This document shows, piece after piece, positions 35,126 to 42,675 of a stretch of DNA of 42,675 nucleotides (within the stretch, counting starts at the first letter, position 1; the number at the start of each line of letters is the position of its first letter). Location of the stretch: NCBI RefSeq assembly GCF_009690905.1, contig NZ_VOSW01000080.1:1-42675 (forward strand), written 5' to 3'. Source of the stretch: Paraburkholderia madseniana. GTDB taxonomy: Bacteria > Pseudomonadota > Gammaproteobacteria > Burkholderiales > Burkholderiaceae. The notes under the pieces are model-generated. The model had not been told where the DNA came from and ran no database searches. It saw only the letters and a program-made list of their open reading frames with translations. The position numbers and the translations under genes were made by a program.

Positions 35126-35890
35126 TCAGCCCCGCCCGACGAACGGCATCTTGCTTGCCATGATGGTCATGAACTGCACATTCACTGACAACGGCAATTC
35201 GGCCATATGCAGCACCGCGTCGGCGACGTGCTGCACGTCCATCAACGGCTCGACCGCGATTTCGCCGTTCGCCTGCGGCACGCCGCGCGCCATCCGCTCG
35301 GCCATTTCTGTCGCCGCATTGCCGATGTCGATCTGCCCGCACACGATGTCGTATTTGCGGCCGTCGAGCGAAACCGCTTTCGTGATGCCGGTAATCGCGT
35401 GCTTGGTCGCCGTGTAGGCGATGCTGTTCGGCCGGGGCGCATGCGCGGAAATCGAGCCATTGTTGATGATGCGGCCGCCCCGCGGCGTCTGCGTTTTCAT
35501 CAGACCGAAGGCGGCACGTGTGCAAAGAAACACGCCCGTGAGATTGGTGTCGACCACCGAGCGCCATTCGTCGACATCGAGCTCATCGATATCCACCGGC
35601 GAGCCGTTGCGGCCCGCGTTGTTGAACAGTACGTCGAGACGGCCGCGCCGCGCGCGGATCGTGTCGAACAGCGCGGCGACGCTGTCGGCATCCGTCACGT
35701 CGCAGGCCACTGCAAGCGCGTCGCCGCCCAGTTGCTGCGCTTCTTCGACCACAGCGTCGAGCGGCGCCTGGCGACGGCCGGCGAGTACGACGCTATAACC
35801 GTGTTCCAGCATCTTGAGCGCGCAGGCCCGGCCGATGCCGCTGCCCGCGCCCGTCACCAGCGCGACTTTCTTGACTCCCGTTCCTGTCAC
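35126..35890 (-). CDS. Short-chain dehydrogenase/reductase
   Basis: A 254-aa NAD(P)-dependent oxidoreductase. TGAGSGIGRACA is the cofactor glycine motif, NNAGRNG the stabilising NNAG, and Ser, Tyr and Lys of the active site lie in INNGSISAHAPRPNSIAYTATKHAI. GTG 35890 is chosen because GGAGG lies a few bases before it; an in-frame ATG at 35929 would add 13 residues without a site. Substrate unknown. Confidence 0.9.
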   Translation of the reverse strand: MTGTGVKKVALVTGAGSGIGRACALKMLEHGYSVVLAGRRQAPLDAVVEEAQQLGGDALAVACDVTDADSVAALFDTIRARRGRLDVLFNNAGRNGSPVDIDELDVDEWRSVVDTNLTGVFLCTRAAFGLMKTQTPRGGRIINNGSISAHAPRPNSIAYTATKHAITGITKAVSLDGRKYDIVCGQIDIGNAATEMAERMARGVPQANGEIAVEPLMDVQHVADAVLHMAELPLSVNVQFMTIMASKMPFVGRG

Positions 35891-36128
35891 AGCACCTCCC
35901 CTGCTCCGTTTCTTAGGCCTTAGCACCATACAACAGCGGATCGCCCATCACAAATGCAACGGCGCAGCCGTCGCGAAGCATGGCGTCTTTCAGCATTCTT
36001 TCATTACTTATCGTTACCTTCCGCAACAGCGTCGCATTGCGCATCAATGGTATCGTTGGCTGTTGCGCGTCACGCGCGCGATTCAGGGCCTTCCCAGGAC
36101 GGAGGAAGGAAGACAGGAAGCACGCTTT

Positions 36129-36986
36129 ATGAACGAACTTTTCACGCCGCAGCAACGCAACGAGGCTCCGCCGCAGCGCCGCTGGCCGCGCACCAGCTAT
36201 CCCGCGATGCTCACGGCCACCGCCGCATGGCACGTATTCGTACTGGCGGGCTGGCTGCTGGCACCCGCCGCATGGCCGTGGTGGCTCGCCGCGATCGTCG
36301 TGAATCACGCTATTTTCACGGTAGCCGGCCTTTTGCCGCGCACCTCGCTGCTTGGCCCGAACTGGACGCACCTGCCCGCCGGCGCGCGCAACGCAGACGC
36401 GATCGCACTGACCATCGACGACGGCCCCGACCCGGTCGTCACCCCGCAAGTGCTGGATCTGCTCGACGCTTTCAAGGTGCGCGCCACCTTCTTCTGTATC
36501 GGCGCGAAAGCGCAACGCTACCCGGAACTCGCACGCGAGATCGTCGCACGCGGCCATGCGCTGGAAAACCATTCGCAGGTTCACGTCCACACGTTTTCGA
36601 TCACGTTTCCGGGCGCGCTCACCCGCGAGATCGGCGCGGCGCAGCGCACCTTCGAGGCATTGAGCGGCGAGCGGCCGATGTTCTTCCGCGCCCCGGCGGG
36701 GTTGCGCAACATCTTTCTCGAGCCCGTGCTGCGCAAACTCGATTTGCGACTTGCGGCATGGACGCGGCGCGGCTACGACACGCGCGAGCGCGATCCCCAC
36801 GTGGTCGCGCACCGGCTGCTCCGCGGCCTTGCGCCGCGCGACATCCTGCTGCTGCACGATGGCAATGCCGCGCTCACCATCGAGGGCAAACCGCTGATAC
36901 TCGCAGTCCTGCCGCGCGTAATCGACGCGGCGCGCAGCCAGCACCTGCGCTTCGTTACGCTGCGTGAAGCACGCATCGACGACTGA
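36129..36986 (+). CDS. Membrane-anchored polysaccharide deacetylase
   Basis: A 285-aa protein. Two N-terminal hydrophobic segments (about 28-48 and 50-70) are followed by a NodB domain: ALTIDDGPDPVVTP with the catalytic and metal Asp, the HSQVH metal motif, FFRAPAGLRN and LLLHDGN. These enzymes deacetylate N-acetylated glycans or peptidoglycan. ATG 36129 has an AGGA site. It diverges from the SDR gene. Confidence 0.9.
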   Translation: MNELFTPQQRNEAPPQRRWPRTSYPAMLTATAAWHVFVLAGWLLAPAAWPWWLAAIVVNHAIFTVAGLLPRTSLLGPNWTHLPAGARNADAIALTIDDGPDPVVTPQVLDLLDAFKVRATFFCIGAKAQRYPELAREIVARGHALENHSQVHVHTFSITFPGALTREIGAAQRTFEALSGERPMFFRAPAGLRNIFLEPVLRKLDLRLAAWTRRGYDTRERDPHVVAHRLLRGLAPRDILLLHDGNAALTIEGKPLILAVLPRVIDAARSQHLRFVTLREARIDD

Positions 36987-37085
36987 ACTGTGAGCAATCT
37001 TTCCGCGTGGTTCGGCCACCGGCACGCGGCGAGCCACGCAAACATTGCTTACGCGGCTCAAGCACTGCTCAGGCGCGATTGACTG

Positions 37086-38498
37086 TTACACGCGGAAATC
37101 CGCCGCCATGTCTTCGTCCGTGCGCGCCTCGAGCTCGCCGCTGCGGCAGGCCTTCAGGAACACGTCGTAATCACGCTCCACCTGGTCAGCGTAGCTGGCG
37201 GCATAAGCCGCGAGCGACTCCGCAAACTGGTCGCTACGGCCGATATACGCGCTGACTTCGATCGCCTCGCCACTCGCCTTGGCATGCGCGCGCGCCATGA
37301 TCCAGCCGCAGAGTTTCGCGTACCCCTCCAGCAGGTCGGTGTCGAACAGTTCGATGTTCGCCGACAGCTTCATGTCGCGCAGTTGCCGGAAGTAGAAATG
37401 GCGCCCTAACGGCCCGTTCGCCCAGCCGAGAAAGATGTCGCTCGCGGCCTGCAACATGCGCTGCCCTTGCACGACGCGTTCGCCCTCGTGCTTGACGGGA
37501 GGCGACTTGTAGTACTGGGCGACCACCGACGGCCGCGCCTCCTTGAGCTGCAGGAACAATGGCTTGCCCATGTGATCCACGTTCAGCACGACCATGCAGC
37601 GCGTGCCGACGCTGCCGACGCCCACCACTTTGAATACGATGTCCTGCACGGTGAAATGGCTGAGCAACTCGCGCCGGTCATGCGACATCGTCTTAAGGTA
37701 CTCGCCCCACATGCGTTCGAGCATCTTGCGCCAGTTGTGGCCCTTGAATGCCTCGGTTTCTTCGGGTGTGAACAGCGTGTTCGCGCCTAGCACGTGGAAC
37801 AGCGCCGGCGGCGCATCGCGGATCGTCCAGTGGTCGCCGTCGTGCTCGGCCATTTTCTCCAGCAGATTTTCGTGGGTGCGGCTCGCGGCCTTTTCCATGC
37901 CGCGCCGCACGATACGGCGGCGCTCGGGGGTCAGCGCGGTTTCCGCCATGCGGTCGAAGGTGATGCGGTCGTACCAGAGTTCGAGCGCGCCGCATTGCGC
38001 GTATTGCGCCATGCGGTCGCGGTATTCGGTGACGGCGGTCATCACCAGATTCTCCGCTGCTCCACGACTCAAACGCATATGACGTGCAGCGACCACGAGG
38101 CTTGCGGTCAAACGTTTCAGGTCCCATTCGAAGGGACCTGTGGCGACTTCGTCGAAGTCGTTCAGATCGAACACGAGTTGACGCTCCGGTGTCGCGAAGC
38201 CGCCGAAATTCATCAAATGGCCGTCGCCGCAAATCGGCATGGTGAGGCCGGTGTCGGGGACACGGCTCAGGTCGTGTGCCTGAATGATCGCGGTGCCGCG
38301 ATAGAAGGTGAACGGCGACACCGACATACGCCCGTAGCGCAGCGGCACGAGCCTTTCGACTCGCCCCTCGCTGCTTTGCTTGAGCAATTCGATCGGGTTG
38401 CGATGCAACTCGCCTACCGCGCGATGGCTCGAACGCTTCGAGTGCTCACGGGCGGCGCGGCCACGGGCCTCCCGTTCGGCGATGGTGCTGGCTTTCAT
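37086..38498 (-). CDS. DUF2252 protein
   Basis: A 470-aa protein. ICGDGHLMNFGGF and VFDLNDFDEVATGPFEWDLKRL resemble the catalytic and metal motifs of aminoglycoside/choline kinase folds, and this DUF2252 family is described as kinase-like of unknown function. GGAGAAGAGC precedes ATG 38498. It lies 74 bases after the outer-membrane barrel gene on the same strand. Confidence 0.9.
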   Translation of the reverse strand: MKASTIAEREARGRAAREHSKRSSHRAVGELHRNPIELLKQSSEGRVERLVPLRYGRMSVSPFTFYRGTAIIQAHDLSRVPDTGLTMPICGDGHLMNFGGFATPERQLVFDLNDFDEVATGPFEWDLKRLTASLVVAARHMRLSRGAAENLVMTAVTEYRDRMAQYAQCGALELWYDRITFDRMAETALTPERRRIVRRGMEKAASRTHENLLEKMAEHDGDHWTIRDAPPALFHVLGANTLFTPEETEAFKGHNWRKMLERMWGEYLKTMSHDRRELLSHFTVQDIVFKVVGVGSVGTRCMVVLNVDHMGKPLFLQLKEARPSVVAQYYKSPPVKHEGERVVQGQRMLQAASDIFLGWANGPLGRHFYFRQLRDMKLSANIELFDTDLLEGYAKLCGWIMARAHAKASGEAIEVSAYIGRSDQFAESLAAYAASYADQVERDYDVFLKACRSGELEARTDEDMAADFRV

Positions 38499-38572
38499 GC
38501 TCTTCTCCGGTTTTTTTGTGTGAATCTTTACTATCGGTTCTAGAAGACTGTTTCTGCTGGCACGGTGAGCCA

Positions 38573-39586
38573 TCACCAACGGTAGCCCACACCGCCGAAA
38601 ATCACATCCGAGTCGCGATCATAGCGTGTCACGACACGATTCCATTCGATCCGCGCATTCCAGTGATCGGTCAGGCGATAGGAGCCGGCGATCGTGACGA
38701 GGCCCGAAAACTTCCCGGCGCCCGGCCCTGGCGTCAGGCTGTTCTCGTTTTCGTTGATCGCATAGTAGGTGCCGACGCCGAGCCCGAGCGATACCTTATC
38801 GTTGAGGAAGGCACGCGTCGCCCACAGTTGGCTGGTCAAGCCGTCGCGGCGCGCCACCTTGCTGCTGCCCTCGTGAAGATAGCCAACCGTCACATCGAGG
38901 TATTTCGCGAGGCCGCGACGGTACTCGATCGCGCCGCCAAGTGCAGTCGGCGAGCTGGTCGAATTGATGATGGTTTCGCCGAGGTACACCGCCACCTCGT
39001 TGTTGGTGACCTTTTGCGTACTGCCGCTCGCCCAGTCGCGTGGACCGGGTGTGCCCGGGGCATCGAGCTGATAGCCGACGCCGAACATCACGCTGGTCGC
39101 ATCCGGCCCGCGCTGCACATGCACGCGATTCAACTGCAGTTGCGTGATCCACCGGCTCGACGCGTAGTACGCCGCGCGCACGCTATACACGACGCCCCAG
39201 CCGTGAGTGTCCGAATAGCTCCCGCCTTGCACGGCCGTGGTGGTGTCGAAGTAACGGTATGGACCGACGCCCGCCTGCAGGACGAACTGCGGGCTCCCGA
39301 CGGGAATACGGCCCCATAGCTGGATCATCTGGCCGTCGCGATGATGATTGGGAATGTGCCCTTCATTCAGCCACGTGAAGCTCGCGGCGAAGTATTGCCC
39401 GAGCCCTTCCTGATAGTCGATTGCCCACGTGTAGGTGTTCGTGCTGCCCGCGCGCGAGCCGCCGCCGAATAGGGAAAACTCCTGGGCGTGAGCCGCGTTG
39501 GACGCAAATAGAAGCCCGAGACCGGCAATGCAGGAGGCCGCTTTGGTCGTCAGCTTGATGTTCTCGGCAGAATTCAGATTCCACAT
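38573..39586 (-). CDS. Outer-membrane beta-barrel protein made of two related barrels
   Basis: A 337-aa protein with signal peptide (about 1-34, AHAQ) and C-terminal GYRW, the aromatic end of an outer-membrane barrel. Residues 36-174 and 196-337 are related copies. WAIDYQEGLGQYFAASFTWLNEG matches GAIEYRRGLAKYLDVTVGYLHEG; HRDGQMIQLWGRI matches RRDGLTSQLWATR; SVMFGVGYQL matches DVIFGGVGYRW. Each would form about eight strands, so it is either a 16-strand barrel or two small barrels. Family not recognised; some resemblance to acyloxyacyl hydrolase/PagL-type barrels but their catalytic motif is not seen. Confidence 0.75.
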   Translation of the reverse strand: MWNLNSAENIKLTTKAASCIAGLGLLFASNAAHAQEFSLFGGGSRAGSTNTYTWAIDYQEGLGQYFAASFTWLNEGHIPNHHRDGQMIQLWGRIPVGSPQFVLQAGVGPYRYFDTTTAVQGGSYSDTHGWGVVYSVRAAYYASSRWITQLQLNRVHVQRGPDATSVMFGVGYQLDAPGTPGPRDWASGSTQKVTNNEVAVYLGETIINSTSSPTALGGAIEYRRGLAKYLDVTVGYLHEGSSKVARRDGLTSQLWATRAFLNDKVSLGLGVGTYYAINENENSLTPGPGAGKFSGLVTIAGSYRLTDHWNARIEWNRVVTRYDRDSDVIFGGVGYRW

Positions 39587-40028
39587 GCTTTTCGCATCTC
39601 CGGATGGGCCGCTGTCGCTGCCGGCATTCGTGAGCCGACGAGAAGCCGCGTGGCGCGCTTTGAGCGCCGGGACCGGCTGTCGTTACAAACTGTTTGCCAT
39701 GCTAGCAGACCGCCCGGTAAAAATGCCACACCATGCGTTTTGGATAACCCGATCATGCAGCCACATCCTCAATCATCCGGTCCGCAAATCCCCCCTATTG
39801 GTTGCGGCCACAACGACTGGTCGCAACACGACGGACAAAATTACCGGAAGTCGATTCACCCGATTAACCAATTGGTGAATATTTTTATTTTCACGGATGC
39901 GCACACTTCAGACGTCGCGACTCTGGCCGTTTACCTGTACATACAGAATACTAGTGGCGCCTTCGAAAAAGCCCTTGAAATAGGGCCTGTTCCACCGAAC
40001 GTGCGTCGTGCAAGATAATGGAGAGAGC
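39587..40028. other. Intergenic region upstream of motA
   Basis: About 440 bases, unusually AT-rich at 39830-39960. No gene is supported. It carries an ATTCACC/GGTGAAT dyad and a GCCCT/AGGGC stem in the probable motA leader (39971-39986). I found no clear sigma-28 flagellar promoter. Confidence 0.5.
39854..39880. promoter_or_regulatory. ATTCACC/GGTGAAT dyad upstream of motA
   Basis: Seven-base perfect arms with a 13-base centre, followed by a T-rich run. It is either an operator near an AT-rich promoter or a terminator-like stem isolating motA from upstream transcription. Confidence 0.4.
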
Positions 40029-40898
40029 ATGTTTGTCGCAATCGGCTGGGTAGTGGTAATCGCTTCTGTGATCGGTAGTTTTGTCGGCGTAGGCGGGCAT
40101 CTTCCCGCGCTTGTTCAACCGTTCGAATTGCTATGCATTTTTGGCGCGGCGATCGGCGCGTTTGTCGTAAGCAATCCGACCGCCACGCTGAAGAAAACGA
40201 TCAAGGCGATTCCTTCGTGTTTCAAAAGCGGTGGGTATACGAAGGAAAAATATCTTGAACTGATCGCGCTGCTTTACGAGTTGCTTCAGAAGGCACGCAA
40301 GGAAGGCATGATGTCGCTCGAAGCCGACGTCGCCGCGCCCGAAGAAAGCGTGCTGTTCCAGAAGTATTCGCACGTGCTGGAGGACCGGCATCTGCTCGAC
40401 TTTATCGTCGACTATTTGCGCATGATGTCCGGCGGCAACGTGAACGTGCTTGAAGTGCAGGACCTGATGGACGAAGAACTGGCCACGCATCATGCGGAAG
40501 CGTCGATCGCCGCCAACGCGATCCAGAAAATGGCCGACGGCTTACCTGCATTCGGCATTGTTGCCGCCGTGATGGGTGTGGTTCATACGATGGGCTCGGT
40601 CGGTGCGCCGCCCGCCGTGCTCGGCGAAATGATCGCCGGCGCACTGGTCGGCACCTTCCTCGGCATTCTTCTCGCCTATGGCTTTATCGGTCCGGTCGCC
40701 GATCTGCTCAATGCCAAGGGCCGCGCCGAAGCCAAACCCTATCAGTGCGTGAAGGCCGTGTTGCTCGCCTCGCTCTCCGGGTATGCACCACCGATCGCCG
40801 TCGAGTTCGGGCGCAAGGTGCTGTTCACCGCCGACCGTCCGAGCTTCCAGGAACTGGACGACGCCGTGCGCGCCACCAAGATGCCGAAATCGGCCTGA
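40029..40898 (+). CDS. motA: Flagellar motor stator protein MotA
   Basis: A 289-aa inner-membrane protein with four spans; MFVAIGWVVVIASVIGSFVG starts the first. The cytoplasmic loop is charged, and the last two spans contain FGIVAAVMGVVHTMGSVGAPPAVLGEMIAGALVGTFLGILLAYG, the proton-channel region with conserved Pro. With MotB it forms the ion-conducting stator. GGAGAGAGC precedes ATG 40029. Confidence 0.97.
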   Translation: MFVAIGWVVVIASVIGSFVGVGGHLPALVQPFELLCIFGAAIGAFVVSNPTATLKKTIKAIPSCFKSGGYTKEKYLELIALLYELLQKARKEGMMSLEADVAAPEESVLFQKYSHVLEDRHLLDFIVDYLRMMSGGNVNVLEVQDLMDEELATHHAEASIAANAIQKMADGLPAFGIVAAVMGVVHTMGSVGAPPAVLGEMIAGALVGTFLGILLAYGFIGPVADLLNAKGRAEAKPYQCVKAVLLASLSGYAPPIAVEFGRKVLFTADRPSFQELDDAVRATKMPKSA

Positions 40899-40912
40899 CG
40901 CGGAGCGGCATC

Positions 40913-41902
40913 ATGAGTGAAAGAAGATCGCGCGCGTCCCAACAGGTCGAAACACCCGCTCCCGTGATCGTGCGCCGCTCGAAAAAGAGCGACGATCATG
41001 GCGCCCATCACGCCGGTGCATGGAAAATCGCCTATGCCGACTTCGTCACCGCGATGATGGCATTCTTCCTGCTGATGTGGCTGCTCGGTTCGACGTCGAA
41101 GTACGACAAGCAGGGCATCGAAGACTATTTCAACACCCCGCTATCGAGCCTGCTCGGCGGTAACGAGGGCACGGCAGCGGCACGTCCGAGCGTCATCCAG
41201 GGCGGCGGGCGCGACATTTCCGACACCCGGCCCGGCGACGGCAAGAAGAGCCAGACCGAACCGACGCCGCCGACCACGGTCCCACCGATCGTGGCGCCAG
41301 CGGACGCGGCACGGCTTCAGCAGTTGAAAGAGAGGCTCACCGCCTTGATCGAGCAGAGCCCGGCGTTGAGGGCATTCAAGGATCAGATCCGCATTTCGAT
41401 CACGAACGAAGGTCTGCGCATCGAGATTGTCGATTCGCAGAATCGTCCGATGTTTCCGTCCGGCAGTTCGAAGTTGCAGCCTTACGCCGTGACGATCCTG
41501 ACGCAGATCGGCGCCGCGCTCAACGACGTGGAGAACCGCATTTCGATAGCCGGCCATACCGACGCGGTGCCATACACGGCCGGGCCCGAGGGCTACTCGA
41601 ACTGGGAACTATCGTCCGACCGGGCCAACGCCGCGCGCCGCGCGTTGGTCGCCGGCGGCATGCGCGGCGAGAAGCTGCTGCAGGTGCGCGGACTCGCCGA
41701 TGTATTGCCGCTGAACAGCAACGTCGCCGACGAACCGACCAATCGGCGGATCAGTATTCTCGTGCTGAATAAGGCTGCGGAACTCGCGTTCTTCCACGAC
41801 GGCGGCCGTACGGCAATTGATGAAACGTCGCCCGCAAGCTCGGCTATACCCGAGGTAGTGAACCGTTTGCAGCCGGTCAGTGTTTCACGTAGCACGCCGT
41901 AG
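40913..41902 (+). CDS. motB: Flagellar motor stator protein MotB
   Basis: A 329-aa protein. One span contains IAYADFVTAMMAFFLLMWLLG with Asp43 as the proton-binding residue, followed by a plug/linker and an OmpA-like peptidoglycan-binding domain with ISIAGHTDAVPY and SSDRANAARRALV. It starts 14 bases after motA with a GGAG site, so they are an operon. A terminator and an IS element follow instead of che genes within this window. Confidence 0.97.
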   Translation: MSERRSRASQQVETPAPVIVRRSKKSDDHGAHHAGAWKIAYADFVTAMMAFFLLMWLLGSTSKYDKQGIEDYFNTPLSSLLGGNEGTAAARPSVIQGGGRDISDTRPGDGKKSQTEPTPPTTVPPIVAPADAARLQQLKERLTALIEQSPALRAFKDQIRISITNEGLRIEIVDSQNRPMFPSGSSKLQPYAVTILTQIGAALNDVENRISIAGHTDAVPYTAGPEGYSNWELSSDRANAARRALVAGGMRGEKLLQVRGLADVLPLNSNVADEPTNRRISILVLNKAAELAFFHDGGRTAIDETSPASSAIPEVVNRLQPVSVSRSTP

Positions 41903-41948
41903 AATTTTTTACGTCGACGTGCTTGGCGTCAGACACGTTGTCGTCAAT

Positions 41949-41974
41949 TCCGCCCTGTTGTTTGGCGGATTTTT
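41949..41974 (+). terminator. Rho-independent terminator after motB
   Basis: TCCGCC and GGCGGA arms with a nine-base loop, followed by five T. It closes the motAB operon. Confidence 0.8.
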
Positions 41975-42229
41975 GACATTGATGGCGGTATTCGTGGGGA
42001 TTAATTTCCGGCGGAGACGCTGATAAAAATCACGCGGTTGCATCGCCATCGCACCTCGACGGAGCTAGGCTCCAGATGACCAATGGTTTTCGAAGTACTC
42101 TTCGGCGAGCGCAGCGCCGCCGGAAGTATGACACCCTTGTCACTAGCGTATGCAGGTGCACGAACCCAGATTCCAGATGCACCACTACCCTGTGTAAACT
42201 ACGGGCCCCGCTTAGCAGGAGTGGTTTGA

Positions 42230-42261
42230 GCCGCTTTCTTTTGCCTACTTTTCTTTGCGGC
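42230..42261. repeat. Left half of a Burkholderia-type intergenic palindromic repeat
   Basis: A pyrimidine-rich stretch bounded by GCCGC and GCGGC, with CCTACTTTTCTTTGCGGC at its right end. I recall this as the left arm of a widespread Burkholderia intergenic palindrome whose right arm reads GGCAAAGAAAAGTAGG. The right arm is missing, and the IS element begins at once. Confidence 0.45.
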
Positions 42262-42274
42262 ATGTGTATAGACC

Positions 42275-42313
42275 GGAGACATAGCTGACAGACGTGCGGG
42301 GACATGGTTGACA
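42275..42313. repeat. Subterminal direct repeats of the IS element
   Basis: GGAGACATAGCTGACA (42275-42290) and GGGGACATGGTTGACA (42298-42313) match at 13 of 16 positions and are 23 bases apart, about two helical turns. They look like paired transposase-binding sites. Confidence 0.6.
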
Positions 42314-42344
42314 CTTCCGGGTATTAAAACGCCCGGTCCCGACC

Positions 42345-42675
42345 ATGCCCTGGAACGCAAGAGACACCATGAGCCTCCGACAGGAATTTGTTCATCTGGC
42401 CAGTCAGAACATGCTGACGATGACCGAGCTGTGCCAGCGCTTTAACATCAGCCGGCAGACCGGCTACAAATGGCTCAATCGCGGCGAGAACGCGCTGTCA
42501 GATCAATCCCGGCGCCCTGCCAGCAGTCCCTCGAAGACCCCCGCTGCGATGGAGCAGGAAGTGGTGCGGCTGCGCCAGGCCCATCCGCGCTGGGGCGGGC
42601 GCAAGATCCGCCGGCGCCTGCAGGATCTGGGCTTTGAGGCGGTGCCACAGGCCAGCACCGTGACCGACATCCTGC
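42345..42675 (+). CDS. IS481-family transposase (N-terminal part)
   Basis: The first 110 codons are visible from ATG 42345: MPWNARDTMSLRQEFVHLAS, then a helix-turn-helix (MTELCQRFNISRQTGYKWLNR) and RWGGRKIRRRLQDLGF, the usual beginning of IS481-type DDE transposases. The catalytic domain is beyond the window. An internal ATG at 42369 is possible, but family members usually start MPW. Confidence 0.88.
   Translation, partial: MPWNARDTMSLRQEFVHLASQNMLTMTELCQRFNISRQTGYKWLNRGENALSDQSRRPASSPSKTPAAMEQEVVRLRQAHPRWGGRKIRRRLQDLGFEAVPQASTVTDIL

Larger units (their letters stand above)
41903..42262. other. Intergenic region between motB and the IS element
   Basis: About 360 bases. It holds the motB terminator and, at its right end, a pyrimidine-rich repeat half. 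No gene is supported. Confidence 0.5.
42263..42675 (+). mobile_element. IS481-family insertion sequence, left end (truncated by window)
   Basis: A TGTGTATAGACCGG end and two imperfect copies of a transposase-binding-like motif (42275-42313) precede a transposase gene. The exact left boundary is inferred from the break in the flanking repeat and the TGT end common in the family. Confidence 0.7.

Noticed and set aside
42061..42073. GGAGC/GCTCC mini-dyad between motB and the IS element
   Set aside because: Five-base arms with a three-base loop are too short to call a functional element.

Overview
The window is high-GC proteobacterial DNA that reads as Burkholderia sensu lato, most likely Paraburkholderia. 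The basis is family recognition: DUF4148 and DUF2968 proteins, a CcsB-type cytochrome biogenesis protein, an oxidoreductase-like small Cys-rich protein next to a SIR2 deacetylase, and motAB. The genus is an inference, not a database result.

Left third (1-18.9 kb, all minus strand). This is the notable part. A tight operon read from 18853 down to 3391 encodes two multicopper-oxidase (MCO) polypeptides of 521 and 550 aa, a 2758-aa secreted modular protein with a copper-less MCO-like head and a beta-helix region, a 166-aa secreted unknown, two tandem LolA-like periplasmic proteins, and a cytochrome c fused to a periplasmic-binding-protein domain. Further down the same strand lie a monoheme cytochrome-porin fusion resembling Cyc2, a diheme cytochrome c4-like protein, a U-tract terminator and the start of ccsB. 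Together they outline a cell-envelope oxidation and electron-uptake system: oxidase at or outside the outer membrane, a porin-cytochrome to carry electrons in, and periplasmic cytochromes to pass them on. A metal such as Mn(II) or Fe(II) is the best guess for the substrate but is unproven. The copper ligands of one complete MCO appear to be divided between the 521- and 550-aa proteins, so the enzyme may be a split MCO.

Middle (19.2-30.6 kb). Two small plus-strand proteins (DUF6232-like and an unknown) are followed by a lipoprotein with a pepsin/retropepsin-like DTG motif, glycogen phosphorylase (glgP, minus), a DHA2-type MFS exporter, low-specificity threonine aldolase (ltaE), a LysM-M23 lipoprotein with a degenerate peptidase site, a cupin, a 106-aa unknown, a DUF2968 coiled-coil protein and a DUF4148 secreted protein. 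Convergent pairs are separated by clear terminators.

Right part (30.9-42.7 kb). Mostly housekeeping or accessory single genes: gnd, a DUF938 methyltransferase, a split-barrel flavin oxidase, a SIR2 deacetylase with a 76-aa Cys-rich partner, an SDR, a polysaccharide deacetylase, DUF2252, a duplicated outer-membrane beta-barrel, then motA-motB. A terminator follows motB, and the window ends inside an IS481-family element that seems to have landed in a pyrimidine-rich intergenic repeat.

No rRNA, tRNA or CRISPR array was recognised.
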